Of a stretch of 64,000 bases of DNA, positions 27,501-42,500 are shown piece after piece. This DNA is from Parelaphostrongylus tenuis (taxonomy: Eukaryota; Nematoda; Chromadorea; Rhabditida; Metastrongylidae): NCBI GenBank assembly GCA_019055375.1, contig JAHQIW010005995.1, positions 45,908 to 109,907 on the forward strand, given 5' to 3'. The position numbers were made by a program, and so were the translations under genes. How positions within the stretch are numbered: the stretch's first letter is position 1; every line of letters starts with the position of its first letter. The notes under the pieces were generated by a model, which was not told where the DNA came from, searched no databases, and was given only the letters and a program-made list of their open reading frames with translations.

Positions 27501-29459
27501 AATTCTGATAGGCGAAAAACTGCTTCATTAGAGTACGAAACTTCTGCATTATCTAGTGATAAGAAAGCGCCCAGAGGAAAGAAAAACGGACCTTATAGTT
27601 TTCAATCCTAAGAGATATAAAGGGAGAAAGATCTAAGAGATGCATCCAGTACGATAGTTTAGTATATTTGCTATGTTACCAGTTTTCTAGGATTTCTACG
27701 GGATCTGTCCGCTGATATCTCAAAAGACCAGAAGCGATACAATTGATGAGTTCAGGAAGTGGTATAGCAGCTGTTCGTCAAAAACATCAACATCACTCCA
27801 TCTACTCGTCACCTCCAATCATCAGCGCTCGGCTCGACTTATAGCGTTCGTCTCATTCTGATCATGGAAGCAAGAAGATCCTCGTGCGATGTCAAGGCAA
27901 GAGACAGCTCATATCCCGACTGATGTAATGACAAAAAAAAGGCTCAGGGGAGAAAGGGCAAAGTAACCAGCACTGACCCGTTCCTCAGAGATGTGCAGCT
28001 GTGTGATATATAAGCCAGAGTTTTTATTTTCGAAGACTCTATACACGAACAACTTGTCTGCTTAATGGAACAATACAGCAGATATAAATAGCTCAACAAC
28101 GCGCGACGACACCTCAGTCAACAAATCCGCTAGGCACTTCACAAAAAATTATATAGGAAATCATAACCAGTATAGAAAAAGTAGAAAATACATTTCGTTT
28201 AACACGTGAACTAAAACCAAACGTTTACTGCAAAAAGCGCTTCAAAAGATGTATAAAATGTTATATACGTATGAAGAAAGTATAGTATAAACATGAATAT
28301 CATAATCTGATAAAATGTTTTGAGCATTTTATGAGGTCTGGTACGACACATATATACTGATAGACAGCTGCTGTTTCGCCCTTCCAGGCCCTCAGTAGCA
28401 CACTGCCTTTCGGTTCACTCGGTCCCTTGCAGGAAATATATCTCTTTTTATAAGGGAATCGACGATGAACAACAAACCACCGGCTCAAATTATCAAAGGC
28501 TTAGAACATGTTATCAGATTATCAGATTACTATCGTTTTTAAGCGAATTCTATAAAATCAGTCGAATGAAGAGGTATAAATCCTATAATCATTGATCAGT
28601 CCGTTTTTAATGTCTTAATTGACCTCGACGAAAAGCAATCTTACAATTTCATCAAAACCTTCGAAAAATTCTCTAGCACCATTTGACCAGCCCAATATAA
28701 GAGTTTTTTCTCTAGGGATTCTAGATGCTTATAGATAGAAACAACCCAATACCACATGAATGATTTATTGAGAGAAAACTCTAATGCCCTGAAGTTTGAA
28801 GAAGTGAAGAGAAAAACGATCAAAGTTTCTTCATGTCAGCATTTCCTCAGTAGCTTCTGTGTGTTGAAATGTCTCAACAAAAAATCCCAAAAAGTGCATG
28901 GATTTCGAAAGTGTTGCTTTTTGAAAACTCGGGAAACATGGACGACTAAACAAAACGGAGTTCGCTGACTGCTCGGAAACGAGTGAAGGAAGTCGTGAGC
29001 TCAAAACGGCTCTGTCAGAAAGTGAACGGATACTGTCAATAAAGGCGAAATCTAATGTTTGTACAAAATGAGTTCCATCTGTCGTTAAGGAAAGAATCTG
29101 TGAGCTTTCGTAAGTTCCCGACTAATCGTTTTCCCATTTCCGCCTTTTTTCACTTTTATTTTCTTCCTTTGAACTTTACCGATTCAAGAGAAACTGCGGC
29201 ACATCCGCATCAAAACATGGTGACCACCACAAAATTAATTCAAAGACGTTTCCAATAGCTCGAAAATGTCATGAATGTATATCCTAGGATGAATGATCCT
29301 GCGTTTCTCTCCTTCTGGAAGTGCATGTTAACTACTCTACTAGCAACGCACTTGCTCTTCTATGATTACTGCTGTCGTATCGAAGCTGGCGGCAAACTGC
29401 CAACGGGTTAAGTATGGTAATCACCTATTAGCATTCAGCCAGTCAAGACTGAGAAGTAA

Positions 29460-29490
<31 letters not shown>

Positions 29491-32400
29491 ATGTATATTG
29501 TATATATATGATATATATATACATATACATATATATTACTTCTCAGCTTGACTAGCTGAATGCCAATAGGTGATATATATATATATATAGGGGAGCGCAT
29601 GTGGCGCAGTGGTTAGAGGTGTTCTGCGTCGCACACGAGGTCAATGGTTCGATCTCGCGCTCATGGCTCACCAAGCCATCCATCCCTCCGGGGTCGGTGA
29701 ATTGGTACCAGACAGGTCTCAGACTTGTCTGGGAGGATAAGCAGCACTGACCCGGTTCAGCGGGAGACCACCGCGAGTCATTGTAAAGGCCAGATATGCA
29801 TTCAATCACCTCAAACGAAGTTAAAAATTGAAGTCGAATGCATGGCGCATCTCTCAGGGATTGATCAACGCCGAGAGCTTTATCCTTTATCCTAATTATA
29901 TACAGGGCTCGGAAAAAGTTCTGTCCATCTTGCATTTCGTCAATTTTAGCATTATCATAGTATTTTTATTAATTCTGATAATTTTATTGAATTCTTTGTC
30001 CGATTTCGGTCTAGAATTTGTGCTATTTAATTGTCTATTCTCAGTTGCGCTCAAGTTATGGATCGTCTAATCAAAGCATCGCAGTAGTTAAGTTGCACAA
30101 ACGAAAATGAAAACGGCCGAAATTGTTGAAACAACTGATTTCAAGCGAGTAAGTGTCTGCAGAGATGTAAAACGTTTCAAATGGAAGGATCGAGGACCGT
30201 CCCCAAAAGGCCGTCCAATCACCGCGTTTACTCCGAAAACATTATGGAAAATCCGTTGCTAAATCAATGAAATCCGGAGCCTTTGATGCACAAAATGGCA
30301 AAGAAGCTCGGGATCAGCGAGCGGAGCGTCCGAAACATTGTCAAAAATAACTGAAGCTACGCATGCACAAGATCTCTCGTGTTCACTTTCTAGACAAAGA
30401 GGTGAAAGAAGTTCAAGGGTTCGTCGAATAATTCGTTTGATAGTCGGTGCTCGCTTGTCGAAGGTGCTTTTTATAGATGAGAAGGTAATTGCAGTCGAAC
30501 CACTTCACAATCTCCAGAATCGACGTCAACTTCTAATGGGTTGGAAGAAGTGCGCAGTAGCAAAAACCACGAGCTGAAGTAATTTCCAGCCCTCTGTGAT
30601 GGTCAGAGCCAATATTTGCGTCACCGCAAAGAGACCGTTGGTCTTCAGCTATGGAAACATCAAAATCAACGCTGCCAGCTATCAACAGCAGTTTTACGAA
30701 GCTTGTTGAAGCCTTGGACTACTCACCACTTTGGCGATGGATTTGCTCTTCAGCAGGACTGTGTTCTTGCGTCTCAGGCCCGTTCAAGGATTGCCATTTG
30801 TCAACAACACTTTTCAGGCTGATAAGACAAGGACATTTGGTCGTGAAACTCACCGGATCTCAACCCAGTGGATTATCTCGTGTAGTCCATACTGGTGGAA
30901 GAAATATCAGATAATCGTTACACTAGCGTAGACGCGTTTTAAAACGGCTTTGACATGCGCTTGGGACGAAATTACGTTGGAAACGTGTGCGGGCATCGTT
31001 GGAAATTGTCGCAAGCGACTTCGAAAATGGACATAGACCAAAGGAGGCAATTTTGAGAATTTGTTACAAATCTTTTGTTCCGAAAGTTGAAAGATTGACA
31101 GATAGAATTTTGAAAGGTGAATATCAACTCGTATTTATGAAAAGAGGTTTGCGAAGCGCAATGAATATTCACAAATTCAAAAGTAGAACTTCAAACTGAA
31201 ATTGCTCACTTAACCATGAAGTTGTCGAAGAGCAAGGAGGAAAGGAAGGAGTTCAGACTCGATAATACGAAAAAAATATACTGGATGAATACAGTCATTG
31301 GGAAACGATAAGCTAAATAGAAGGAAAGAACGAGGATATGGAAGAGGATCAAGGAGATTTGTCTTAGCACTAAACCGATGAGAGTTCTTTGTTGAAGTTT
31401 TTCTGCTTACGTCTAGGAAGACTTAATTATGGGTGGCTACGATTTTATCCCAGAAAATATTTCAGGAAATATCTGCCAGCTGTACGTTTTCTAAAAATTT
31501 AAAATATTCTCCAATAAAATGCCACACAATGATGGCACCTGTGATCAGCTGGTTAGCAAAAAAACATAAAAACTCAGACAAGTCGTCACTTACTCATGCC
31601 ACATGATGTTAATTAAACAGCTTTCCAGTAATTTCTCCAAATTAATTTTAGCACTGAACTCATTAATGTAAAAAGTTCAACAGATAAAAGATATTCCAGT
31701 ACAGTTCTATTACAGCGGCGCCACCTGAGGCCTTCGGTAAAAACGTAGTTTGCTTTTGCAAAATTTTTTTATGGTTTATCGATAGCTCAAATCAAGTGAA
31801 TTTCAATGGCATGTTTGATTTCTCAAATAGCTTATTTTTGGCTCCGTACCAGTCAAAATAAGATTTTGTTTCTCATTCGAAGGTTTCTCATCGGATAAAA
31901 GTGGTCCTGTTCTAGTAAAGCAGCGCTAGTTGAGGCCTTCGCTAAAAGCGTATTCTTTGCTCTTATTTGACATATGCATGATTATCTGATAGCTCAAATC
32001 AAGTGGATTTTAGTGGTAACTTCATTTCTCATATTGTTTGTTTTTAACGCCGTGCTAGTCAGAACGAGATTTTGCTTCACATTTGAAGATATCTCGCCTT
32101 ATAAAAGATTTTTCTTAACAAAAGTTTTACCACTAGATAGAGCAATTCTTTCTGACAAAGAAAAGGTTCTCTTTGGCATTACAGCTATACACACACCCTA
32201 GCCGACTAGAAGTGCTCACTGAGTGTGAAACCCAATATTCTTTCGGTCGTTACAAAGCTCGAAGAAGTTCTTTCCAAAAGCCGACATTTCTGTCATAATT
32301 GGAAAGATTTTCTCTATCTACCGGTTAGAATTTTGAGTGGTACGGCGCGAAAAATAAGCTATTTGAAAAATTAAGCATACGATTGAAATTTACTTGGTTT

Positions 32401-35400
32401 GAGCTATCGATAAACTACAAAAATGTTTTGCAAAGCAAAAAATACGTCTTTACTGAAGGCCTCAATTGGCGCAGCTATAACAGAACACTACCGATATTTC
32501 TGACTGGATCATACGAAATGGTCAAACTGGTCGAAACTGACAGTGTATTTTCGAGTAAGTGGATACAGGCTTGTAGCTATAGAAGCCATTGAAATACCAG
32601 CATAAAACGAATAAAACTCATGAACAAAGGAAGAAGTCGAGTCACCTTGCCGTTTTAGAGAAAAAGCTTAAGTAATATGAGACAACTGCCTTTGATTTGT
32701 TTCATTTTTCATAATCAATTTTTTATTTGATTCACTATCACAGGAACTATTCTGAAAAAATTCTATTTGCAGTACACCAAAAAACGTTCTAATCACGATA
32801 GTATCCGAAAGCTTTGATGTAGATCTGGGAAAGCTTTTGCCAGCTACCCTACGGTTCCACGAAGTCAAAGCCCAACTAGCACAAAAGTCTAAGATGATGA
32901 GGAGAGAAGGTGATAAGCGGTCAAGTCTTTGTCCATACCCAGACACAATCCTGACTATTTCCATGGATAACGGTCGTGAGAGAAATAGAAATATCTCAGA
33001 AGGTAAGATTGGATTCCAAAAAATGACGTTATCTGCCATCAAAATTAGAAGTAGATCGTTCACAAAACATATAGAAGTTATTTAAGTGGAAAAACCAGCG
33101 GGAAAAAAAACGACGAAATAAGATAGAGAATTGATGAAGAACTCACAAACACAGACATGGTTTGCTGATCACTAAATGACGTTTCTAATTTCACTACTGA
33201 AAACGTTCTTGACGTCGAATAATCAATAGAGCTCTCGTAGGAACCTTAGTAAATATTTGATCAAAAAGTAAAAAAGACATTTCAAACAGAGAAAAATAAA
33301 AGGTGGAAAATACTGGTGAATTGTGAACTGAATTCTGCTTTTTAGTCACCAAATTGGACATCTATGATTCTCAACCGAAAAGATGAGAAAAAGCAACACA
33401 GAAGGCTCTCTCATAAGGAAAACGTAGAGTAGAAAGTAATTCATCCGGAATTTCAATGAATTTTTGGCTCACTTGTCTCAGCCTCCAACCGAATCACACT
33501 AATCTTTGACAGAAATAGATTTGTAACGGAGTAGTCGGAAAGTGATAAATCATTATGGCTGGAGACCGTTCTATTAATCTCACAGAGATATAATTCAGAC
33601 TTTTAATCTCATTTGAGAACTCGCATCTGAATCGATCAGCAAATTGCTTGTTGAATGCCAATTAGCCTAAAACCATTGCATACACCAGCAACCTAGGCAG
33701 TTAACTAATTGTCATTTTGTGACGAGATTAACGAACGGATACAATCTACATAAATCTTCCTTATGGCTATGCCAAAAACTGTGCTTCATAGTTTGTCCGT
33801 TGTGTTCAATCATGCAATCAACACCTACGAAGGCTTCTAGTAGTCTCGCGACTAATCCAGTTCGAAAGCTAACATGTGAGAGATTTACGGCTTCTTTCCT
33901 TACCAAAATTTTTATTCCTCAACCTCCAAAGATAATTTAGAAAATCTGCCAAAATTCTTTCAGTTTAAACACTACTTTACTTCTGAATACTGGAATTTTT
34001 ACTAATTAGGTACTAATCTAATTCGCCTAATAAAATTTGATAGTTGATTTTTTTTCGTGTTTTTGTTCAGTGTTGTTTTTTGGTATATCAGTTGTTATAG
34101 TTTATGTTTTATTTAGGTTGTTAATTTTTTTTGTCTAACAACATTACATTTGAGTCTAAAATCTCTGTGGAAAACCTTATCGATGTCGTTGAGTCACTTG
34201 ACTCGTCGCACTCCAGTGCTGTCTGAGAGCGTAGACGGTTACGGCTATTTCTGATTCACATGGATTTTCAAGATCCCTTTCATTAGAAACATCAGTGGCA
34301 TGGTTACATCTGTTGATTTATTTGTATTGAACGACTAAACATCACAGACTTCAAGCGTTTATCACCACTTCTTGGAATTGATTCGCTTTCGTTCACTTCT
34401 CATCTACACAGACCTTCGAGTCTCGCTCGTAATTCCAGCCTATGTTTAGAAATTTTTGAAGTGCAGGGTTAACTTGATCGCAGACAAGCCGAGTATTAAG
34501 CTTCTTAGGAGACGATAATTTTGGTTTGCCCAGGTGGAAAGGAATCAGAATCTTCTTTCTTCGAGTAGAAATTCCATTACGCGTCACGTGCCTCGTACAA
34601 TAATGTGACAATTGAAATCTATAGAAAAAGCGGATCTGTCAAGTTTTCATATTAGCTTCTGTTGAGCGACCATTGAATAGTAGTGCAAACGATGAGCAAA
34701 CCAGTTCCTTTACTTATTCGTCAACCTCGATTTAATGAAGATCTTGACTGACATCAGACAAAATCAATCCAGCGCAGAAACGGATGAGTGATTCAACTGG
34801 TCGATGAAAACACAAAAGATTACATATACTATTACATGATAACTTTTTGATAGAATCACACTATGAAACGTTCCTTTGTAACGACATGATTACAATTATT
34901 GAAATATGCTTCAAAATAGTAATCTACAAGCGAGCGTGTCAGGAATCATAGAGATGTGCCGAACTGGGCAATAAATCGAGAATTCCAAACAATGACATCT
35001 CCCAGACCTAAGAGACATGATTTAGATTATTATAGAAAAGGGCAACATCGTAGGAGGAACACTACTTAACACAAAACGACGTCTTGATTGCGATAAAAGC
35101 AAAAAGCACTACTCTTTTTCGAAAAAAGAAACCAAAGGGGAAGGACAATTAGCATCCAGTCTACGAACATTGGGCAAAGCATGTTCTTCAAAGAAAGTGG
35201 ACGTCAATTTGGCAGAATTATAAAATTACATGTGCATTAACAACTTTTCAAGCTACCGTATCCTGAGAGTGGTCCGGCTTCAATTCTTTTAAACCATGGC
35301 TACTTCTTAATTCGATTGCCAGAAATCGGTAGGCGTAATAGTGAAGATGGCATCAAAAGCTGACAGGAATATTATATATCAAAACAAGAACATTATACGA

Positions 35401-38400
35401 CAACTTGAAAAAGGTTCTTTTCAGGTCTCAAGATGAAAAGAAACGTGCCTTGAAATTCAAGCACATCGTTCGTTTAGGAGGAAATTTTCAAACAAAAGTA
35501 AAATGAGACATCTTAAAATCATGTGTTCATCGATGAGATAAAATCTGTCTTTTATAGATTATTTGCTACTTTTCTGTCACTAATAAACGAAAGATGACGG
35601 TTTCTTCATACAAATCTATAAGGCAAGCATGTGAGAAACCAAGTTTAGGACATTAAGTAAGCAACTCCCCTCTGAAGTCGTATTTTCGCTCACCACTCAA
35701 TTCTCTTAGGTATATTAGAAACATCATAACACTGCGAAAAGCAGTGAAAACATTAGAGATTTGGAGTACATTAATTAACAGTATTTTCGATATATACTTC
35801 CCTTCGAGATTTGATTCTGCATGTTAGTGCTAAACGTTCAATGCGACGATTTCGCCCATCTCATTAGTACCTCTGCTACTCTCAGTATGGGGCGTGTGGT
35901 ATTGATGAGACGTGCGAAACAGTCGAAACGTACGTATACCATGAACATGCAATGTCAAACCTCGAAAAAGGATTTCAATATGTTTTGTGGAAATACATAT
36001 TGAAATTCACTAGCGATATTTTTAGAAATCAGTCGAATGAAGGCATCGTCTAAATAGCAGCACTTTAACTACATTAATAATAGAAATGGAAACAGAATTG
36101 AAGAGTCAAATTGTAACTTTGGAAATTTCCCATCGAATGGACTACATTATCTGAATCTTTAAACAACGGTAACAATAATTGCTGAGCTTTTATGAAGTGG
36201 TACAAAATCGAAGACGAAAAAAAACTTATAAGTACATATCGATAAAATGGAGCGAATTCCATGATGTGAAGAGGCTTAAGTAGTCTATACATGGTTCGTC
36301 CGAATTTCGACCGAAACAAAAGAGTTGCTCGGTCTCCATGTGTTCTGCGGTTAATCGTTGTCTTCGTGCCAACAGAAGATACCAAGACGTCACTAGTGCA
36401 CAAATGCAAACAAACTAGTCCGTCGGCGATTCTCTTGCTTATTCGTCGAACTGCGCATGTTGATTTCAATGCTTAGCGTACCTCCATAGCGTTTGCATCG
36501 CATAAAAATACTGGAGCGCAATCTCATTTGAATTTATAGGCTCTTATTTTTGAATAACAAAATGAGCATCGGCAGGACAAAGAAGCAAATAAGAAATATA
36601 TAAGACCTCGAAATAAAATTTGTAACATTCCGATTGAAGATTACTATAGCTCCCACGAAAAGAAGAAATTCAAGAAATATCAACTAAAATCGAATATAGA
36701 CATCGAGTCGCGTCATACGGATCAAAATCAAGAGAATGAGCTCAAGATTCTCAACATCCAGTCTCTTCTTATTCTTTCTAAGCTAGAAAATCTGCACCTC
36801 CAAAAATTCCAAGTGTGAATCATTCTATACGGGATATGTAAAGGTTTTTTGCTCAAAAGAAAAACCCCCTAAGATGAAGAACGTTTTGAGATAGCGCTGG
36901 CTCTTTGATCGTAGAATCCACGTTCAACAGTCGTTGATAGGGCAATGAAAAACTGGTTACCATACAAATGGATATAAGCCTGCCAAGGCAACAATCAATC
37001 AGTTGAAAGTTCTAGCTGAATGATTCCAACGATATCTTATACAACCAGAGAAGCAAGCTTTAAGTGTTCAGATATGATCAGTTCCAGAGTGGTCTAATGC
37101 ATTCGACTTAATTAGTAGCACTGTGTAGAAGATCAAATGCATATGTACAATGATTGTAAAATAATTCAGCGCCTAATACATTGAGTTGCGCTGCCTACTG
37201 GAGTATGAAGTTGGCGTTTTTATTCACTTAGACAAATCTGATGTCAATTTTCCGAACCTCAGTGAGATCGAAGGCTTAGCAAGCTTGGTCATAAGGCTGA
37301 AACTATGACCTCTTGTGTGTTGCATGACATCTATAACCGCTGTGTTACAGACGTAGAAAAACAGAAAACACAGCAAAATTGAAGCTCTATCGATCACGTA
37401 TTTAACTAATATATAGTCAGCTAAATTGATGAAGTACAGATGAACCGATAGTCCGATGTGAACAAGCACCGACAGATGGACGGTAGTAGCGAGATGAAGT
37501 GGGTTACAAGTGGATGTGAACGCCCTCAATACAGACCATTAAAACAATATGAATGGACGTTCAAGAGGTTTGCAGTCGAACGAGCAACAAACCATCATGT
37601 GTGGCAGAAACCTTCTCTATGGACGTTAATCGTAATGAAATAAAAGACCTAGGATTTCAGTCGATGAAGAAGCAGAAGACGTTGAAACACCAGCCAAATA
37701 GGGTTTATTATTAGCCTCGCGGTATTAGTCTAATCACGAAACGAACTATTACTGAGTGGTAAAGCCTAAGCTAAAGAAATTGGTTTTCAAAACGAACAAA
37801 TGAAAACTTTAGCACTACTCGCCGATTCCGTCACGACTAACTATCGACCCAAAGATGAAGCAGGAAGAGCAGTGGAAGTGATTCCGACCATCATGACCAC
37901 GAAATTGGGTCGATCTTGCCCTGGGTTTACAAAGTCTGTTATCCTAATGCGTTTGAAAAATTTGCACCAGATCAGATCTGGGGACGGTTCACTTTCAACA
38001 GTCGACGTGGGAATGCAGAACGGCTAACTTGGCTTTTTCAGGTTCTCATGGAGACTCGTCTTAACTTGTGTTCAAAAACATTCATGGAGATGAGCAAATC
38101 TTCAACTAGCTTTCGAATCCACTCACAAAAAGTTCAAAGACTATCCTGAACAATGGATGTGAGTAAGCGAATCGAAGGCAAGAAGTGTTCGGGTCTGTAC
38201 AATGGATGTGATAGACAGCCGTGTAAAATTACAAAACAGTAATTAATCAATCCAATTTTAAGGGAGTTCCGACGGCCGCTTGTGTTTGCTTCAATGATCG
38301 ATTGGTCGCCAGCTTTTTTCCGAGCTAGTCGGCCATGACCGAGTGGTTGGGAAACTGTCCAGCTCTAACAAGATCAGACCATCAAGTACTTAACGGAGGT

Positions 38401-39474
38401 CAGCACTAAGGACTATTTGGATGACTTACCTAAAGAAAGCTGTGCAATAATAGATAATAGGTTGTTGGAAAATTTCGTCTTATTTTCAATGCATGGAAAA
38501 AATTCACTCGTTCGTAATTAAGCTCAGATGAAAGGCAAAATAATAGTCGAAGTAGTCTTTTTCCACGTCAAGACAATTCAGTTACATATTGTCACTGGAC
38601 CGCAATCAAACTCAGCCAGCATCCGCAACTCATCGATGGATCTTTTTTAATTCGATTGACGACTCTGCTTTGCGACTGACTTTTTGTGAACGTCGCTCTC
38701 TTTGAATGTCGGTCAATCGGTCTTCTTCACGGAATGCCTTAAGCGAAAGTTGAGCTGTGCGAATATCGGAAATTTTGTCATCATACGCCTCGCACATTGG
38801 TCAATGAGCCTCAGAAGCGTTGACACCAAATTTGTAGTGGAAGTGGAGCGGCAGACGAGTTTCTTCCCTGGACAGTTTCATTCTGAAGGCTGTGTAGACA
38901 AATGATATATCGTTTGAAACGCAAGAAAACGAGCTTCCTGACGAGCTCAGATTCGCGCAAAATACATGGGTAAAGATCGCTTTCTCAGGGCACTACGACA
39001 GAATTTTCTCCTCAATCTAAGATTGCTTCGAAAGACATTATAGCAATGTCGTTTAGGTTCAGGGGTAATCATCCTAGTTATTTATGCTGAAGCCCAATGA
39101 AAGTCGATTCTAAATGCATATATATATATATGCATTTGAACATTATATATACATATATATATATATATATGAGCGCATGTGGCGCAGTGGTTAGAGGTGC
39201 CCTGCGTCGCACACGAGGTCAATGGTTCGACCTCGCGCTCATGGCCCACCAAGCCATCTATCCCTCCGGGGTCGGTAAACTGGTACCAGACAGGTCTCAG
39301 ACATGTCTGGGAGGATAAGCAGCACTGACTCGGTTCAGCTGGAGGCCACCGCGAGTCATTGTAAAGGCCAGATATGCATTCAATCACCTCAAACGAATTC
39401 AAAAATTGAAGTCGAATGCATGGCGCATCCCTCAGGGATTGATCAGCGCCGAGAGCTTTATTCTTTATATATAT

Positions 39475-39527
<53 letters not shown>

Positions 39528-42500
39528 ACACGATATCTTAAAATTCTTACGAAATTAAGATAAATCCTATTTCAGATAGCCATTTTTACTATAATATCCA
39601 AAATGCATATTATCTTACACTACATTACTTTACTGCACTTTATTTGATCCGTTTCAGTTTTGTCTTCTCAGTGTGCGGATCACAGTACTCATAGTATTCA
39701 ATTCGTTTTTGTCTTCTTTCTCCCAGTCTTATGGTCAAACTCGGAAGAAAATCAGAGTTGCGTTCCAAAACTTGCTGAATTTCCCATACAGGCGGTTGGA
39801 GAGAAAACTTTGAAAAACGCTGACCAAACCAGAGTATTGCACTTTGCAACTGAGCAAAATGATGAATCGCTGGGTCGTAGCGAAATAATCAATGCTTCAC
39901 CAATGTAAATGTAAGTAAGAACATTCAGCAGATGCGACAGTTCTTTTGATCATGAATACCATGGAAATTAGTTGATAAAAAACCTAGAGAGAAAAGACGT
40001 AAGGATGCCAGGAAAAACTCGATGCGACGATTTTTGAAGGACAACGGGTCAGCGCAGAAAGACATCCTGTTGGGAATTTACGATTTTATCCAAGACAGTA
40101 ATAAATATTCCCATAATTTATGGGAACAGCACAAAATTTCCGTTGTTAGCAGCTGGCATACTGTTGAATTTTCCTCCTCTACAAGTTTGATTGGCGAGTG
40201 GTTAACGCCCTTTTTTCAATCACCTCTATTATCTGTGATCCTGTTGATCATCAATCAACTTCAGCCTTCAACCGTAAACTGAAGTCGACCCCGCTGCCCT
40301 CAGGAGCTGCATAGCGATCATCGTTTGTTTGAGAGAACACAAACAGCACTAGATTTTTGGTATAAGAAATTTTTGTACCTTATCGATCGACTTTGTTTGA
40401 GACGTCGTTGGAAATTTGATATAATTTGATAGAATTTTTTAGAGGGCGCCGTGGCCGAGTGCTCGTGATGTTCGTCGGGACGCGCGTGGAGCCAAACCCT
40501 CCACTCCAACACTCTCCGCAGTCAACAACGAACGCCCCATGGAACGCCACAGCCAGGCCGTCCTCGCGAATTGCTAAGAAGACTCAGTCAACTAGCATCA
40601 TACGACGTTCAGTAGGAAGGCGAAAAAATGAATTCACTGCTAAAGTATGAGGATCCGCGCATTGAAATAAAAAAGAGTGTGAGACGGATCAATAGAATGT
40701 TAGAAAAAAAGAATTTTCAAAAGACTTTTTGAGCTCTGAGTATCAATTCAAGTGGGACACGTACGCTTTGGCGTTACGCGCACGCCTCGTCAGTACCACG
40801 TGCCTTATGGCTCACCCCGACACTCTCCGCAGTCAACAACGAATCTTTTTTTCTGATGGCAGCGACACAGAAGATGTACTGATGGTAGCGACACAGACGA
40901 TGTGTCAATCTGGACGAAGTGAAAAGCTCACTTGATTGCGAAACAAATCAATTGTAAGCAACGTCTCAAACATAGTCGACTGGAAGGTATTGCTGTAGGC
41001 CCTGTTCCAGCTGTAAGCCATTGGTTGAAAATTGGTCCAAAACGCAACATCAAGTGATCTTTTCATTTCGTCTAATTGATACATCTTCGACGCCGCTACT
41101 ATTGGTTGTAAAGGTGAGCCGTAAGTGGTGTGTTACTGATGAGGCGTGCGAGTAACGCCGAAACGTACGTATAACACTCGGAATGCCACACCAACCTCAA
41201 AAGCGCTCAAAAAATTCCACCAGACTTTTTATACGTCATGTATGCTATAACATAACCCACGGACATTTCATCGGATTCTTGCATAGTAGTGGGCTATGCG
41301 TAGATCAGCATCCGATCAAAACTGTTAAGCTTCTTCTCAATTTCGGTGATTGTTGAAATGCTATCAGTTGAGCAGTTGCTGTCCAAAACTCAAGAACATC
41401 CGCAGACACTAGAGTTCATAGATCACTGCGGCGTTTAACCCAAATTGTATGATGTTTTAGAATGACTGGTGTCGAAACGGACGTCGATGGTGTAACGGTT
41501 CAGCACGCGCTTCCGGAGAGAGTGAAATGTGTGCTCGAATCTCAGCTGACGCAAATGTTTTTGCACACCACTCTACATTATTGAGTTTACAGTAACATCA
41601 TACCACGCAATAGGCGGTCAAATAAAATGGATTCTGGTTGATTATATAATATTTTGTTTAGAGACATTTTCAAAAAGTGGAATAAAAAATCTCTCAAAGT
41701 AAATGGCATAACGTTTTATGACGTTATGAACATCGCGGGGGGGAAGGGGGGGGGGGGGGTGGGCATTGAGGCGGCATGAAACTTGGAGAAAAATAATGAA
41801 GTATACAAAAATTAAAGAGTAATGTGCCTAGTGATTTCACGACCGGGAACAATCATTTCCAGTTCTTTTTGATACTCCTCCTGTGGCAGATGTTTTTCTT
41901 CTCCAACTAACATCTGTGTGCAATTTGGACGACTACGCGGCAATCATGTAACCGCGATGATCGTCAAACGTCCAGTGTCGTGCTATTTGCGATATGACCG
42001 CAAACCCAAACCTAACCACTCCTCTCCCATCACCATCACAACCATCGCATCGATTGCCAATCGATCGATTATTAGTACGTTCCACCCATAGATATCGATT
42101 CCATTCTGCGATTATAATAAAAATAGTAAATTCATAGACATACGCGAATTTTTCTAAACAAATTACATTATCTAAAAATAATCGCATCTTGGCTGTCTTG
42201 AGTGTAACTGGGAAGCTAGCAGACCAAATCAATTGATCTTCAAAAAATCAATAAAACCGATCAATATGATGCAGCGCATTGACGTGATCCTATTTCGCAA
42301 TTTCGTCCTTATATAATTTTTGATTAGCTACTAAAAATTTTTACTGCACTACAATAATGAATTCAGTGATATATGAGATTTTTTTTGAGGTTTCCAAGGA
42401 CTCTGAAACTACAATAAAGAATAAAATGAAATAATTAAACATGGAAATAAAAGAGATCTCAAAAGGAGGGAAGACGTTTTTACACCCGTTAAAGAAAAAC

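Noticed and set aside
40443..40540. tRNA-like sequence considered as a tRNA gene
   Set aside because: A-box-like start only; no B-box, anticodon arm or paired acceptor stem.
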